A DNA stretch of 64,000 nucleotides, taken from Ancylobacter polymorphus. Lineage in GTDB: Bacteria; Pseudomonadota; Alphaproteobacteria; Rhizobiales; Xanthobacteraceae. The DNA lies in NCBI RefSeq assembly GCF_022836935.1, contig NZ_CP083241.1, positions 62,001 through 126,000 of the forward strand, given 5' to 3'. Below are positions 34,292 to 42,989 of this stretch, piece by piece. Below the pieces are notes generated by a model. The model worked only from the letters and a program-made list of their open reading frames with translations. It made no database searches and was not told the origin of the DNA. A program made the translations under genes and the position numbers. Positions within the stretch are counted from its first letter, which is position 1; each line of letters begins with the position of its first letter.

Positions 34292-35530
34292 TCAAGACGC
34301 ACGCGGGGCTGCTAGACGATGCCCGAACGCCACCGCGATGGCGGCGAGCATCATGGCGCCAGCCAGCAGGAAAGTCTGCCGTATGCCCGAGGCGAGGGCC
34401 ACGGGCGTCGCGCGGACGAAGTCCTCCGTCCCCACGCCGAAGGCGAAGACGGCGCCCATGGCGGACGCACCGGCCATCAGGCCGATATTGCGTGACAGGC
34501 CGAGCAATCCGGAGACGGCGCCGCGCCGGTCTTGGGAGATGTCGGCCAGCGCGGCGGTGTTGTTGGCGGCCTGGAACAGCTGATAGCCGGGCGTCAGCAC
34601 GATGATAGAGAGTACATAGCCCGCAACGCCGATCCCGTTCGGCAGAAACGCCAGGAGAAGCGCGCCTGTCGCCAGCAGGACCAAGCTGATGGCCAGCATG
34701 CGGGTACTCCCCCAAGCATCGACCAGCCGCCCGGACGGGACGCCGCTGAAGATGGAGATCACGGGGCCGACCGCCATGACGAAGCCGACCTGCCGCGCCG
34801 TCAGACCAAGCCCGCCGCTGAGATAGAAGGGCCCGACCACCAGCGTCGCCATCATGACGGCGGCAACGACGATGTTCACCAGAAGGTTGGGCGCGAGGCT
34901 CCGGTTTATGACGGAGCGCAGGCGAACGGTCGGTGCCTTTTCCTTCACGGGCTCGGCCGGGAGCATGGTGATCGCCAGTATCAGGGCCAGAGCCGCCAAT
35001 GGCACCTGAACCCAGAAAATGCCCCGCCATCCGGTGACCGGGATCAGCAGCCCACCGAGCGGGGGGCCAAGCGCGGTGCCGAGCGCCGACACCGTGCCGA
35101 GCAGGCCCATGGCCCGCCCGACGCGCGCCTCGCTGGCAGTCTGGCGCATCAGCGCCATGGCGAGCGTCATCAGGAATGCGGCCCCGACGCCTTGAAGCAC
35201 CCGAGCCCCGATGAGCAGCCACAGATTCGGCGCGACGGCGCACAGCAGCGAGGCGACGGCGAACAGGGCGAGGCCGGCCACCAGCATGGGCTTGAGGCCG
35301 CAACGGTCGCCGAGACGGCCGGCGATCAGCACGCAGGCCGTCAGGGCCGCGAGATAGGCGACCACCACCGCCTGTACCTGTGCGAAGGGGGCTGAGAAGG
35401 CCTCGGCAAGCGCCGGCAAGGCGATATTGGCGATGCTCGTGCCGAGGGCGGCCAGCAGCATTGCCAGCGCCAGTGTGATCGCGACGCTCGTTTGCGCCTT
35501 CTCCGCTACGCCCGAACTCAACCGTTCCAT
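34292..35530 (-). CDS. MFS drug-efflux-type transporter (14-span class likely)
   Basis: 412 aa. The ATG at 35530 (M-E-R-L-S-S-G) has AGAGG upstream. MFS motif A reads G-R-L-G-D-R-C-G-L-K-P near residue 75, motif C-like G-P-P-L-G-G-L-L-I near 145, and L-P-A-L-A-E-A-F starts the first loop. It is divergent from a MerR-type regulator with a perfect palindrome between them, a typical drug or metal-stress efflux unit. Substrate unknown. Confidence 0.9.
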   Translation of the reverse strand: MERLSSGVAEKAQTSVAITLALAMLLAALGTSIANIALPALAEAFSAPFAQVQAVVVAYLAALTACVLIAGRLGDRCGLKPMLVAGLALFAVASLLCAVAPNLWLLIGARVLQGVGAAFLMTLAMALMRQTASEARVGRAMGLLGTVSALGTALGPPLGGLLIPVTGWRGIFWVQVPLAALALILAITMLPAEPVKEKAPTVRLRSVINRSLAPNLLVNIVVAAVMMATLVVGPFYLSGGLGLTARQVGFVMAVGPVISIFSGVPSGRLVDAWGSTRMLAISLVLLATGALLLAFLPNGIGVAGYVLSIIVLTPGYQLFQAANNTAALADISQDRRGAVSGLLGLSRNIGLMAGASAMGAVFAFGVGTEDFVRATPVALASGIRQTFLLAGAMMLAAIAVAFGHRLAAPRAS

Positions 35531-35574
35531 CGTCTCGACCTCTTGCTTCCGTATCCGTTGGGGAGCAGGCTGCC

Positions 35575-35594
35575 ACCTCAAGTCGACTTGAGGT
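35575..35594. promoter_or_regulatory. MerR-type operator between MFS and MerR genes
   Basis: ACCTCAAGTCGACTTGAGGT is a 20-base perfect palindrome and differs from the well-known SoxR box only at the centre (GTCGAC instead of GTTAAC). It ends 5 bases before the MerR start codon, so its right arm also contains the GAGG ribosome site: bound protein may block translation start as well as transcription. Confidence 0.85.
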
Positions 35595-35599
35595 CAAGC

Positions 35600-36043
35600 A
35601 TGAAGTTTCTGGATATTGGAGAGGTCGCGGAGAAGAGCGGAAACAAGCCTTCGACGCTGCGCTATTATGAGGAAGCCGGGCTTATTTCCTCGGTCACCCG
35701 GCATGGATTGCGCCGACAGTTTCCACCCGAGGTGCTGTTGCAGCTCAAGCTGATCGCGATGGGCAAATCGGCCGGCTTCTCGCTCACCGAGATCGCGGGG
35801 ATGTTCGGCAGGAACGGTATGCAGGATCTGCCGCGGGCGGCACTACACGCGAGGGCGGACGAGATTGACCGGAAAATCCGCGAGCTGACGGCGCTGCGCG
35901 ACACCCTTCGCCATGTCGCCGATTGCCCGGCGCCCTCTCACATGGAATGCCCGACATTTCGCCGGCTGGTAGACATGGCGGGCAGACGCAAAGGAAAGCC
36001 CGCGAAAGGAAGTCGCTCGAAGTCAGGCACCCCACGCGCATAG
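35600..36043 (+). CDS. MerR family transcriptional regulator
   Basis: 147 aa from the ATG at 35600, set by the helix-turn-helix that begins there (D-I-G-E-V-A-E-K-S-G-N-K-P-S-T-L-R-Y-Y-E-E-A-G-L-I). The DNA site resembles a SoxR box, but the four clustered Cys of SoxR are missing: only two Cys (C-P-A-P-S-H-M-E-C) occur near residue 115. It is thus a SoxR-relative without an iron-sulfur cluster, with a basic lysine-rich tail of about 20 residues. Likely regulates the divergent MFS pump. Confidence 0.9.
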   Translation: MKFLDIGEVAEKSGNKPSTLRYYEEAGLISSVTRHGLRRQFPPEVLLQLKLIAMGKSAGFSLTEIAGMFGRNGMQDLPRAALHARADEIDRKIRELTALRDTLRHVADCPAPSHMECPTFRRLVDMAGRRKGKPAKGSRSKSGTPRA

Positions 36044-36372
36044 AGTGTTTGCGAGCGCCGGCGGGGGTTAGCGAGCCGTGTCGCGCTTGGAGCAGACATT
36101 CCGAACGGCACCACGGCACGTCGGCTGTGGGGTTGCTTCAGGGTAGGCCCAGCCCCGAACGGATGCGTTGCGATGCCGCCTTGGCATGGCGCATCGACTC
36201 GGCCATGGTCCGCTCATGAAGGCCGCAGACCGAACCACCGGCATCGCGCTTCCGCGTTTCTGACGTGAGAAGCTGGGACGGGCGATCCTGTCGATCGCCT
36301 GTCGGCGTTCGCCTGTACGACAGCGGGCGAACCGGCGCCGCACGCGCGGCTTGCGAACCTTCGGATTCTCTC
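36044..36372. other. Intergenic, no gene seen
   Basis: 329 bases. Leftward frames are open over much of it and end in R-S-G-L-G-L-P, but no family is recognisable. The catB promoter should lie here. No attC-like site that would mark an integron cassette was seen. Confidence 0.4.
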
Positions 36373-37011
36373 ATGCACAACGTCTTCGAGAGCCCTTTCA
36401 AGGGCATCACCCTTGATCGCCTCGTCACCCATCCCAACATCCGGGTCGGGCGCTACAGCTACTATTCCGGCTATTATCACGGGCATGGCTTCGACGACTG
36501 CGCCCGCTTCCTGCTGCCGGACGAGGGCGCCGACAAGCTCATCATCGGATCGTTCTGTTCGATCGGCTCGGGCGCCGCCTTCATCATGGCCGGGAACCAG
36601 GGCCATCGCAGCGACTGGATCAGCACCTTTCCGTTCTTCTGGATGTCGGACGTGCCGGCCTTCGCCGGGGCGGAAAATGGATACAAACCGGCGGGCGACA
36701 CGGTGATCGGCAACGATGTCTGGATAGGCTCCGAGGCGGTCGTCATGCCGGGCGTCACCATCGGGGACGGCGCAATCATCGGCACGCGCGCGCTGGTGAC
36801 GAAGGATGTGGAGCCCTACGCCATCGTCGGCGGTAACCCCGCCAGGATCATCCGGAAGCGGTTCGACGACTCTGCCATCGCCAAACTTCTGGAGCTTCGC
36901 TGGTGGGACTGGAGCGACGAGAAACTGCGGGATGCCATGCCCCTTCTTACCAGCGGGGATGTTCCGGCCCTTCATCGCCGTTGGAGAAGAGCAAATGCCC
37001 GCGCGACTTGA
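36373..37011 (+). CDS. catB: Type B chloramphenicol / xenobiotic acetyltransferase
   Basis: 212 aa, normal for CatB. The start [11 protein letters not shown] matches the conserved beginning of the family even though no strong ribosome site precedes it. Left-handed beta-helix hexapeptide repeats run through [18 protein letters not shown]; the catalytic His is in N-Q-G-H-R-S-D-W. Acetylates chloramphenicol or related alcohols using acetyl-CoA. Codon use is similar to its neighbours, so transfer, if any, was not recent. Resistance itself cannot be asserted from sequence. Confidence 0.9.
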   Translation: MHNVFESPFKGITLDRLVTHPNIRVGRYSYYSGYYHGHGFDDCARFLLPDEGADKLIIGSFCSIGSGAAFIMAGNQGHRSDWISTFPFFWMSDVPAFAGAENGYKPAGDTVIGNDVWIGSEAVVMPGVTIGDGAIIGTRALVTKDVEPYAIVGGNPARIIRKRFDDSAIAKLLELRWWDWSDEKLRDAMPLLTSGDVPALHRRWRRANARAT

Positions 37012-37219
37012 TCACTGCGGTCGAACGGGCGCGCCGCAGCAGCCTTCCCATCGAGCCGTACCGGCGCCGGCCTTGCGGGCGTCCGGGCGCGGGCGGACCC
37101 AGTGCGACCGCCGGTGTCAGGCCCGCTAGAGGCCCGGATCGTCCCGCGCCGGGCATCGTCATTTATGCTCCGTGCCGCGGACCTCTCCGCAGCCACGGCA
37201 CGGGGCGCAAAGGCCCCTG

Positions 37220-37702
37220 TCACGAACCGGCGGGTGGTTTTGCACCCAGCCCCTGGAACTGCATCACGATCAGCCCGAGAAAGACCAGACCGAGACCGAC
37301 CAGACGTGAGGGTGACAACGGCTTTCGAGGCAGCCCCACCAGGCCCCACTGGTCGATGACGATCGAGGCAAGCATCTGCCCGGCGATCGCCGCGACGACG
37401 AAGCCGGCAGCGCCGAGTTTCGGCGCGAGCAAAAGCGCGCCGGTGATGTAGACCACCCCGACAAGGCCGCCGATCCATATCCAGCGGGGCGCCTGCGCCA
37501 GATGCGACAGGCTCGGCGTCCCCGTCTTCGCCAGCACCATGACAGGCAGGATGCAGGCGAAGCTGACACAAAGCGAGATGAGCGTGCCCCAGAGGGGGTG
37601 GCCGAGCGCTCGTCCGAGCGCGGCATTGGCGCCCGCTTGAAACGGAACGACGGCTCCGGCGATGACAGCAGCGAGGGTGAGAAGCACGGCGTTGGTTGGC
37701 AT
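37220..37702 (-). CDS. DMT superfamily transporter, YdcZ (DUF606) family
   Basis: 160 aa, five hydrophobic segments. The start at 37702 gives the family opening with F-Q-A-G-A-N-A-A-L-G-R-A-L-G-H-P-L-W. The family is a half-size relative of drug/metabolite transporters, and its substrates are poorly known. Divergent by 72 bases from a LysR regulator, which probably controls it. Confidence 0.87.
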   Translation of the reverse strand: MPTNAVLLTLAAVIAGAVVPFQAGANAALGRALGHPLWGTLISLCVSFACILPVMVLAKTGTPSLSHLAQAPRWIWIGGLVGVVYITGALLLAPKLGAAGFVVAAIAGQMLASIVIDQWGLVGLPRKPLSPSRLVGLGLVFLGLIVMQFQGLGAKPPAGS

Positions 37703-37774
37703 GGCGGACCTCCGATGCCCACCCTCATCCCCTATCGGCTTGGCCGATGGAAATTCCGATGTATCATTCTCGTT

Positions 37775-38695
37775 ATGCACGACACGAATACACTTCGGGG
37801 CGTTGATCTCAATCTCCTTGTCATCCTCGACGCCCTTCTCATCGAACGGCACGTGTCGCGGACGGCGGCGCGGCTGAACATGAGCCAGCCGGCCGTCAGC
37901 CATGCCCTGGGGCGTTTGCGCCATCTCTTCGATGATCCTCTCCTGATCCGCCGCGACGGCCGCCTGGTGCCGAGCGCAAAGGCACTGGAGATCGCTCCTG
38001 CGCTGACCGATGCCTTGCGACAGGTGCGGGACGTTCTGGGGCCGAGAGGCTTCGACCCAGCGGGAGAGAAACGGACGTTTCGCCTTGCGATGTCAGACTA
38101 TGGTTCCGCCGTCCTTCTCCCCGGCCTTGTGAGGAAGCTACAGCTTGAAGCCCCCGGGATCGATCTGACGATCACCCAATCGGGCCGTGAAGCTATGCTG
38201 GGCCGGGTGCTGGAGGGAGACTGCGATCTGGCACTGGGCGTCTTTCCCGATCTGCCTGCCCGGGTGGAGGCGCAGGTGCTCTTCGTCGAGCGCTTCGCCT
38301 GCCTTGCGGACCGGGAAACACTTGGGGGCCGCGATCATCTGGACATTGCTGCCTATCTACGCAGGCCTCATATGCTCGTTGCCATGGAGGACGGCTCTAC
38401 CGAGATCGAGGCAGCCCTAGGCGCGACCGGCCATGTGCGCCGTATTGCCGTCACGCTGCCGCACTGGGGGACGGCACCGCGGCTGATCGTCGGGACCGAC
38501 CTCCTTCTCACCGTCGCGCGCAGGACGCTGGCGCCCCAGCAGCACGATCCGGCCTTCGCCGTCTTCGAGCCGCCTTTTCCGATCCCGCCCTTCCGCTTTG
38601 TTCAGGTCTGGCATGAACGACGCAGCGGTGATCCCGCGCATCTCTGGCTGCGCACGGCCCTTGCCCAGGTTTCCGTGGCACTTGACGAGGACTAG
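37775..38695 (+). CDS. LysR family transcriptional regulator (NodD/LinR-like)
   Basis: 306 aa from the ATG at 37775 (M-H-D-T-N-T-L-R-G-V-D-L-N-L-L). Helix-turn-helix H-V-S-R-T-A-A-R-L-N-M-S-Q-P-A-V-S-H-A-L followed by F-D-D-P-L-L-I-R, the pattern of LysR proteins of the NodD/aromatic-compound type. The sensor domain begins R-L-A-M-S-D-Y-G-S. Divergent from the YdcZ-family gene. Confidence 0.92.
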   Translation: MHDTNTLRGVDLNLLVILDALLIERHVSRTAARLNMSQPAVSHALGRLRHLFDDPLLIRRDGRLVPSAKALEIAPALTDALRQVRDVLGPRGFDPAGEKRTFRLAMSDYGSAVLLPGLVRKLQLEAPGIDLTITQSGREAMLGRVLEGDCDLALGVFPDLPARVEAQVLFVERFACLADRETLGGRDHLDIAAYLRRPHMLVAMEDGSTEIEAALGATGHVRRIAVTLPHWGTAPRLIVGTDLLLTVARRTLAPQQHDPAFAVFEPPFPIPPFRFVQVWHERRSGDPAHLWLRTALAQVSVALDED

Positions 38696-38823
38696 CGGTT
38701 GCGACCGACCGAAGGAAGTTCAGCGTGGCGACCAAGGAGGTCTGAGAGCTCTGCTATCGTGCCGTTTGATTCCCCCGCTGCGGATTTCGCATCCACCTAG
38801 CGGTATTGTTTCGACCTGGACGA

Positions 38824-39984
38824 TTATCTCTCCTGAGAGCGGCCGATGAGAAGGGCTGCAAGCGCTGCACAGGAGACCGATGCTGCAAATCCTGCTAGGG
38901 GCGCGAGGCCCAGCGCCAGATGAGGTGCCAAGACCGCTGTCCCAAGGGCTGCCGCCATGAGCACAAGAAGGACGACGAGCGCTGCGGCCCGACCATCGTC
39001 TCCATCCGCAGCAACGATCGCCCGGTGAAAGCCTATTGGACCCCGTAGGCCGAAGCCGAGGCCATTGAGGGCAAAGAGCGGCAGGATGACTTCAATGCTG
39101 CCGTAGCCCGAAACGGCAGACAGGAAAATCAATCCGAAGGTAGCGGCTAGGAGGCCTGTGCCCAGCCAGAGCAGTTTCGGCGCGCCAATACGCTCGGCGA
39201 TGATAGACGACAAAAGGCTCCCGGCAATGAAGGTTGCAACGCCTACCAGTTGGAGGGCAATGAACGCCTCCATTCCGAAGCCCTGCTCGACGAATACGGC
39301 CGGAGCGCCAAAGACGAAGATAAGGATACTTGCCAGCGAGAGGGATTGGCTGATCCAGTATCGCAAGAACAGAGGCTTTCGCGCCAAGGACATGTAACTG
39401 CCCTTGGCGAAGCTGCGCTTCCCGGAAAATGGACGCAGCAGCACGTGTGATGCCACCGCGCAGCCCAACCCAGTTCCAGCCAAGACCCAGAAGGACAGGC
39501 GCCAATCGCCCAGCCCGAAAAGATACAATCCCGCGATCGGCGCCAGCGCGGGCGCAAGGGACTCCGCAGAACCGAGCCACCCCATGGCTTTGGGCGCATG
39601 CTCGTCTCCAAATATGCAGCGTACAATGCCGGGCGCGAACACGGCTGGGGCGGCTCCGAGTGCTCCTTGGATAAAGCGCCAAGCGACCAAAGTGTCCAAT
39701 TGGGAGACCGTTGCCGCGATGGCGGACACCAGAGCGAAGAGGACGAGCGACAACGTCAACAGCCTCACGCGATCGATCCTGGCCCCGAGTTCGCCAAAGG
39801 CGAGGAGGCCCAGGGCTGTGCCGAGCGAATAAGCTGCGAGGACCAGTTGCGCGCGAGCTGTATCGCCGCCAAGCCTTTCCGGCAGCAACGGAACCGCTGG
39901 CAACACCAAGTCCACGCCCGCTATCCCGATGATGGTTGAAGCGGCGACGACAAGAAACAGCGGCATGCGTGAAGGTGCAGACAT
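38824..39984 (-). CDS. MFS transporter, Bcr/CflA-like
   Basis: 386 aa from the ATG at 39984; in-frame ATGs at 39993 and 40014 are possible and none has a clear ribosome site. Twelve hydrophobic segments; opens I-I-G-I-A-G-V-D-L-V-L-P-A-V-P, with motif A modified to G-E-L-G-A-R-I-D-R-V-R. Lies 58 bases after the XRE regulator gene on the same strand, so the two likely form an operon. Probable efflux pump. Confidence 0.87.
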   Translation of the reverse strand: MSAPSRMPLFLVVAASTIIGIAGVDLVLPAVPLLPERLGGDTARAQLVLAAYSLGTALGLLAFGELGARIDRVRLLTLSLVLFALVSAIAATVSQLDTLVAWRFIQGALGAAPAVFAPGIVRCIFGDEHAPKAMGWLGSAESLAPALAPIAGLYLFGLGDWRLSFWVLAGTGLGCAVASHVLLRPFSGKRSFAKGSYMSLARKPLFLRYWISQSLSLASILIFVFGAPAVFVEQGFGMEAFIALQLVGVATFIAGSLLSSIIAERIGAPKLLWLGTGLLAATFGLIFLSAVSGYGSIEVILPLFALNGLGFGLRGPIGFHRAIVAADGDDGRAAALVVLLVLMAAALGTAVLAPHLALGLAPLAGFAASVSCAALAALLIGRSQER

Positions 39985-40042
39985 GCCTGGCATGTGCCCG
40001 TCTGAGCAATGCAAGACAAGGGCTCCAGGGCTGCGGAATATT

Positions 40043-40576
40043 TTATGCGGGAAGTGACGTGGTCAGTCGAACGGCCCGGCCGTCGGCAAGGAGCAGCCTT
40101 TCCCAACGAACCATGCCGGCAGAGATCGGCACCTCGGGATCGCAGTTCGCGCCTGTCGCGAATTCCATCTCCGCAGCAACGTCATCGAACCATCCGATCG
40201 AGTTCAGGCTGCGCTCTGCCGCCTCAATCTCTGGGGATGCATAGAGCAGGAGCGATTTGCCCAGTGCCTCGGGTGGATCGAGTTGCCATTCCGACCAACG
40301 TGCGGGAGAAGCCGCGAGTAAATGATGAGTTCGGTCGTCAATCAGGTGCACTCGGCTGGTCGACGAATTGATGAGCCTGGCCAATATCCTGTCAGCAGAC
40401 TGGCTCGGGCGCAGCAGGTGTTGTTCGAGCTTTCCGATCTGCTGGCCTGTCGGCTGGAGCAGGCCGCGTTCAAGGCGAGACAAAGTCGGCTGACTAATAT
40501 CGAGAAGCTCGGCCAAGTGCTCCTGCTTCATCCCCCGGAGTGTTCTGAGACGACGTATCCAGGCCCCCGAACGCAT
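40043..40576 (-). CDS. XRE family transcriptional regulator
   Basis: 177 aa. Helix-turn-helix in the first 60 residues (I-R-R-L-R-T-L-R-G-M-K-Q-E-H-L-A-E-L-L and S-Q-P-T-L-S-R-L-E-R-G), followed by a sensor-like C-terminal domain with no assigned family. Upstream partner of the MFS gene and its likely regulator. Confidence 0.85.
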   Translation of the reverse strand: MRSGAWIRRLRTLRGMKQEHLAELLDISQPTLSRLERGLLQPTGQQIGKLEQHLLRPSQSADRILARLINSSTSRVHLIDDRTHHLLAASPARWSEWQLDPPEALGKSLLLYASPEIEAAERSLNSIGWFDDVAAEMEFATGANCDPEVPISAGMVRWERLLLADGRAVRLTTSLPA

Positions 40577-40862
40577 CTCACAAATCTCCAGATCGAACCC
40601 GGCGCAACAACCGCCTCAAGGATGATGCTTGTGAAGCTATTGGATGTTCGAGCTTGGACTGTAGAGTTGAGACGGACGGCTAAGCAAGGTCCGCTTCCAA
40701 GGGTGCAGAACCACCTGCAGCTGGCGCAATGTACCTACGCACCGTATTTCGCTGATGCAGCCGTTACCAGATAATGACCGGCGTGGCGGGCCTTCCTGAC
40801 GGACGGCTTGGGGGCCGTATTCAGACTGTCCGCTTTTTGACGCAGGCTGTCGGAAGCAGACG
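40577..40862. other. Spacer with repeat motif
   Basis: 286 bases without a gene. Carries the dispersed motif at 40811-40839; the base stretch on its right (CGTCTGCTTCC on the minus strand, then GTCAAAAA and AGCGGACAGTC) also resembles the right flank of the copy at 3729, so the repeat is longer than the core. Confidence 0.45.
40811..40839 (+). repeat. Dispersed 29-base motif, copy 3
   Basis: Starts GGGGCCGTATTCAGACTGTC. The most divergent copy, but its right flank (CGCTTTTTGACG) continues to resemble that of copy 1. Located beside the IS3 OrfA fragment. Confidence 0.5.
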
Positions 40863-41030
40863 TCAGGTGACGCATATCGAGCGGGGCGAGCCCTCATATT
40901 TCTTCTTCCAGTTGAAGGAGGCGGGCTGGGAGATCCCAGCCAGCCGTAAGATATCTGCGACCGGCACGCCGTCCGCTACCTGCTTCAGGATGAACGCCTT
41001 GTGCACGTCCGAAAACTTCGATGCCTTCAT
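40863..41030 (-). pseudogene. IS3-family transposase OrfA fragment (IS407/IS51-like)
   Basis: From the ATG at 41030, with GGGGAGGAG upstream, the frame reads M-K-A-S-K-F-S-D-V-H-K-A-F-I-L-K-Q, then A-D-I-L-R-L-A-G-I-S-Q-P-A-S-F-N-W-K-K-K-Y. This is the helix-turn-helix half of an OrfA; relatives read A-T-Y-F-N-W, so it has point changes. It breaks off after K-K-Y-E-G near 40885, and OrfB with the DDE residues is missing. A dead remnant. Terminal repeats were not identified. Confidence 0.8.
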
Positions 41031-41226
41031 CGTCTTCCGCTCCTCCCCGCCAGGGAATTGTGGCGCGGGAAACTCTAGCTTCGAACGGTACATTTTCAGC
41101 GATCAGATCAGTTCCGACCGTTATTCAAAGTCGGTCCGCTCGGACGTCGGCTCCAAGCCGTTGATCAGCTGATGTCTGGACAAGGGCACGTCCTGCGCCT
41201 TGACCGCATGCCCGTGGTATGTACAT

Positions 41227-41237
41227 TGGTCTGACCA
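41227..41237. promoter_or_regulatory. FadR/GntR-type operator
   Basis: TGGTCTGACCA, 11-base palindrome with one central base, fits the TGGTnnNACCA-type sites of the GntR/FadR family. It ends 16 bases before the regulator start codon at the head of an eight-gene operon. Confidence 0.7.
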
Positions 41238-41253
41238 CGGACAAGCTAAAGCG

Positions 41254-42006
41254 ATGACCGAGACTTTTGAAATCACCCGAGTTGACGAGCAGGGCGGCAA
41301 GGGCTTCGAGAAGGTGTTCGCCTTTCTGCGCGAGCGCCTTCTTGCCGGGGCGCTGAAGCCGGGTGATCGGCTCATCCCCGAGCGAGAGCTCGCCGCACAA
41401 CTCGGCGTCAGCCGGCCTATCCTGCGGGAGGCGCTGCGGGCGCTCACCGTGCTCGGGATCGTGGAGATCCGCGACCGCGTCGGAACCATTGTCCGGCGGC
41501 CGGATATTTCCGTGCTGAACGACTTCTTCACCTTCGCACTGGCGCACCGCGCCGACCTGATGGACGACATCGTCCAGGCGCGTGTGGCGGTCGAGTGCCA
41601 GTCCATCCGTCTCGCGGCGGAGCGGGCGAGCGTGAGCGACCTGGAGCGCCTTCAGGCAGCGCTGCGCCGGATCGAGGCGACGATCGACGATGCCGATCTT
41701 GGTGCCCTTGCCGACTACGACTTCCATCATGCCATCGTGCAGGCGAGCGGCTCCGAGACCCTGCGCGTGCTCTACGATTCCATGTCGGCGGTGTTGATGC
41801 GCTCGCATGTCGATCGCCGGCACCTCGTGCGCATCTTCGACATGCGGACCTACCTGATCGAGGACCACAAGCGGGTCTTCGACGCCATCGTCAGTGGCGA
41901 CCCGGAAATTGCCGACCGTTCGCTGCGCGAACACTTCGCCATCGGCGACGAGTTCCGCCGCAAGCTGGCCATCGAGGGAGGGCGGCGGGCCGGCACGCCC
42001 GACTGA
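41254..42006 (+). CDS. GntR family regulator, FadR subfamily
   Basis: 250 aa from the ATG at 41254. Winged helix-turn-helix L-R-E-R-L-L-A-G-A-L-K-P-G-D-R-L-I-P-E-R-E-L-A then L-G-V-S-R-P-I-L-R-E-A-L-R-A-L, followed by the FCD domain with metal-ligand pattern D-Y-D-F-H-H-A-I and later H-K-R-V-F-D-A-I and L-R-E-H-F. First gene of the operon and probably its repressor. The FCD metal site suggests an organic acid ligand. Confidence 0.93.
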   Translation: MTETFEITRVDEQGGKGFEKVFAFLRERLLAGALKPGDRLIPERELAAQLGVSRPILREALRALTVLGIVEIRDRVGTIVRRPDISVLNDFFTFALAHRADLMDDIVQARVAVECQSIRLAAERASVSDLERLQAALRRIEATIDDADLGALADYDFHHAIVQASGSETLRVLYDSMSAVLMRSHVDRRHLVRIFDMRTYLIEDHKRVFDAIVSGDPEIADRSLREHFAIGDEFRRKLAIEGGRRAGTPD

Positions 42007-42034
42007 TCAGCGCCACAACAAAAAGCAGGACGCT

Positions 42035-42946
42035 ATGGGACGGAAACACCAAGGAAACGTCGGCTTCATCGGCCTCGGCACGATGGGGCGCGAGATGGCA
42101 CGCAATCTTCTTGAAGCCGGTTTCACCGTGCATGTCTTCGATGTCGTGCCGGCGGCGATCGATGCGCTGGTGGCGCTCGGCGCGACGGCGGCGGACAGTC
42201 CGGCGGGCGCGGCGCGCGATGCGGATATCGCCATCACCATGCTGCCCGACACGCCGCAGGTCGAGGATGTGGTGCTCGGTCCGGCAGGATTTCTCGCCAA
42301 TCCGCCGCGCGGACGGCTGGTCGTGGACATGAGCACCATCTCGCCCGTCGCGGTGCAGAAGATGGCCGCCACGCTGCAAGCGGCCGGCATCCAGCTGCTG
42401 GACGCCCCGGTTTCCGGTGGCCCGGTCGGCGCGAAGAACGCGACGCTTTCCATCATGGCGGGCGGCGAGGCCGAGGCCTTCTCACGCGCGCGCCCCTTCT
42501 TCGAGGCGATGGGAACCACGATCCATCATGTGGGCGCGTCCGGGGCCGGGCAGGCGGTAAAGCTGTGCAACCAGCTCATCTGCGGCATCAATATTCAGGC
42601 GATTTGCGAAGCGCTGGCGCTGGGCCGCGCCCTGGGAGTGGAGCTGGGCCAGCTCCGGCAGGTGCTGCTTGGCGGCTCGGCCGCCTCATGGATGCTCGAC
42701 AAGCTGGGCCCGGCCATGATCGCCGGCGACGACAGCGCGGGCTTCCGTATCGACCTGATGCTGAAGGATCTCCGGCTGGTGCAGGAACAGGCGCTCGCCC
42801 TGTCCGTGCCGCTTCCGGGAACGGCGCTGGTCACCAGCCAGTATCTCGACGCCCGCGCGCATGGCGAGGGGGGCAACGGCAATCAGGCGCTGTTCCGCGT
42901 CTATGACCGCATGGCCAATCAGCCGCGTTCGTCCAGCGACGCCTGA
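42035..42946 (+). CDS. NAD-dependent beta-hydroxyacid dehydrogenase (3-hydroxyisobutyrate dehydrogenase family)
   Basis: 303 aa. Rossmann start V-G-F-I-G-L-G-T-M-G-R-E-M-A, substrate loop D-A-P-V-S-G-G-P-V-G-A, catalytic Lys in G-A-G-Q-A-V-K-L-C-N-Q-L, cofactor segment L-M-L-K-D-L-R-L. Relatives include 3-hydroxyisobutyrate, tartronate semialdehyde and 2-(hydroxymethyl)glutarate reductases. Its place among an RpiB, a ribokinase and an importer favours a sugar-acid reaction. The frame upstream of 42035 belongs to a shadow of the regulator gene. Confidence 0.92.
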   Translation: MGRKHQGNVGFIGLGTMGREMARNLLEAGFTVHVFDVVPAAIDALVALGATAADSPAGAARDADIAITMLPDTPQVEDVVLGPAGFLANPPRGRLVVDMSTISPVAVQKMAATLQAAGIQLLDAPVSGGPVGAKNATLSIMAGGEAEAFSRARPFFEAMGTTIHHVGASGAGQAVKLCNQLICGINIQAICEALALGRALGVELGQLRQVLLGGSAASWMLDKLGPAMIAGDDSAGFRIDLMLKDLRLVQEQALALSVPLPGTALVTSQYLDARAHGEGGNGNQALFRVYDRMANQPRSSSDA

Positions 42947-42989
42947 TTTCCCTTGCCAATTGTTCTCGACAGGTAGGTGGAGCCCCACG

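Noticed and set aside
35600..36043. Calling the MerR protein SoxR because of its SoxR-like box
   Set aside because: The four-Cys iron-sulfur motif is absent.
36373..37011. catB as an integron cassette
   Set aside because: No attC-like imperfect inverted repeat after the gene, and no intI integrase nearby; the recombinase at 3 kb is of a different subgroup.
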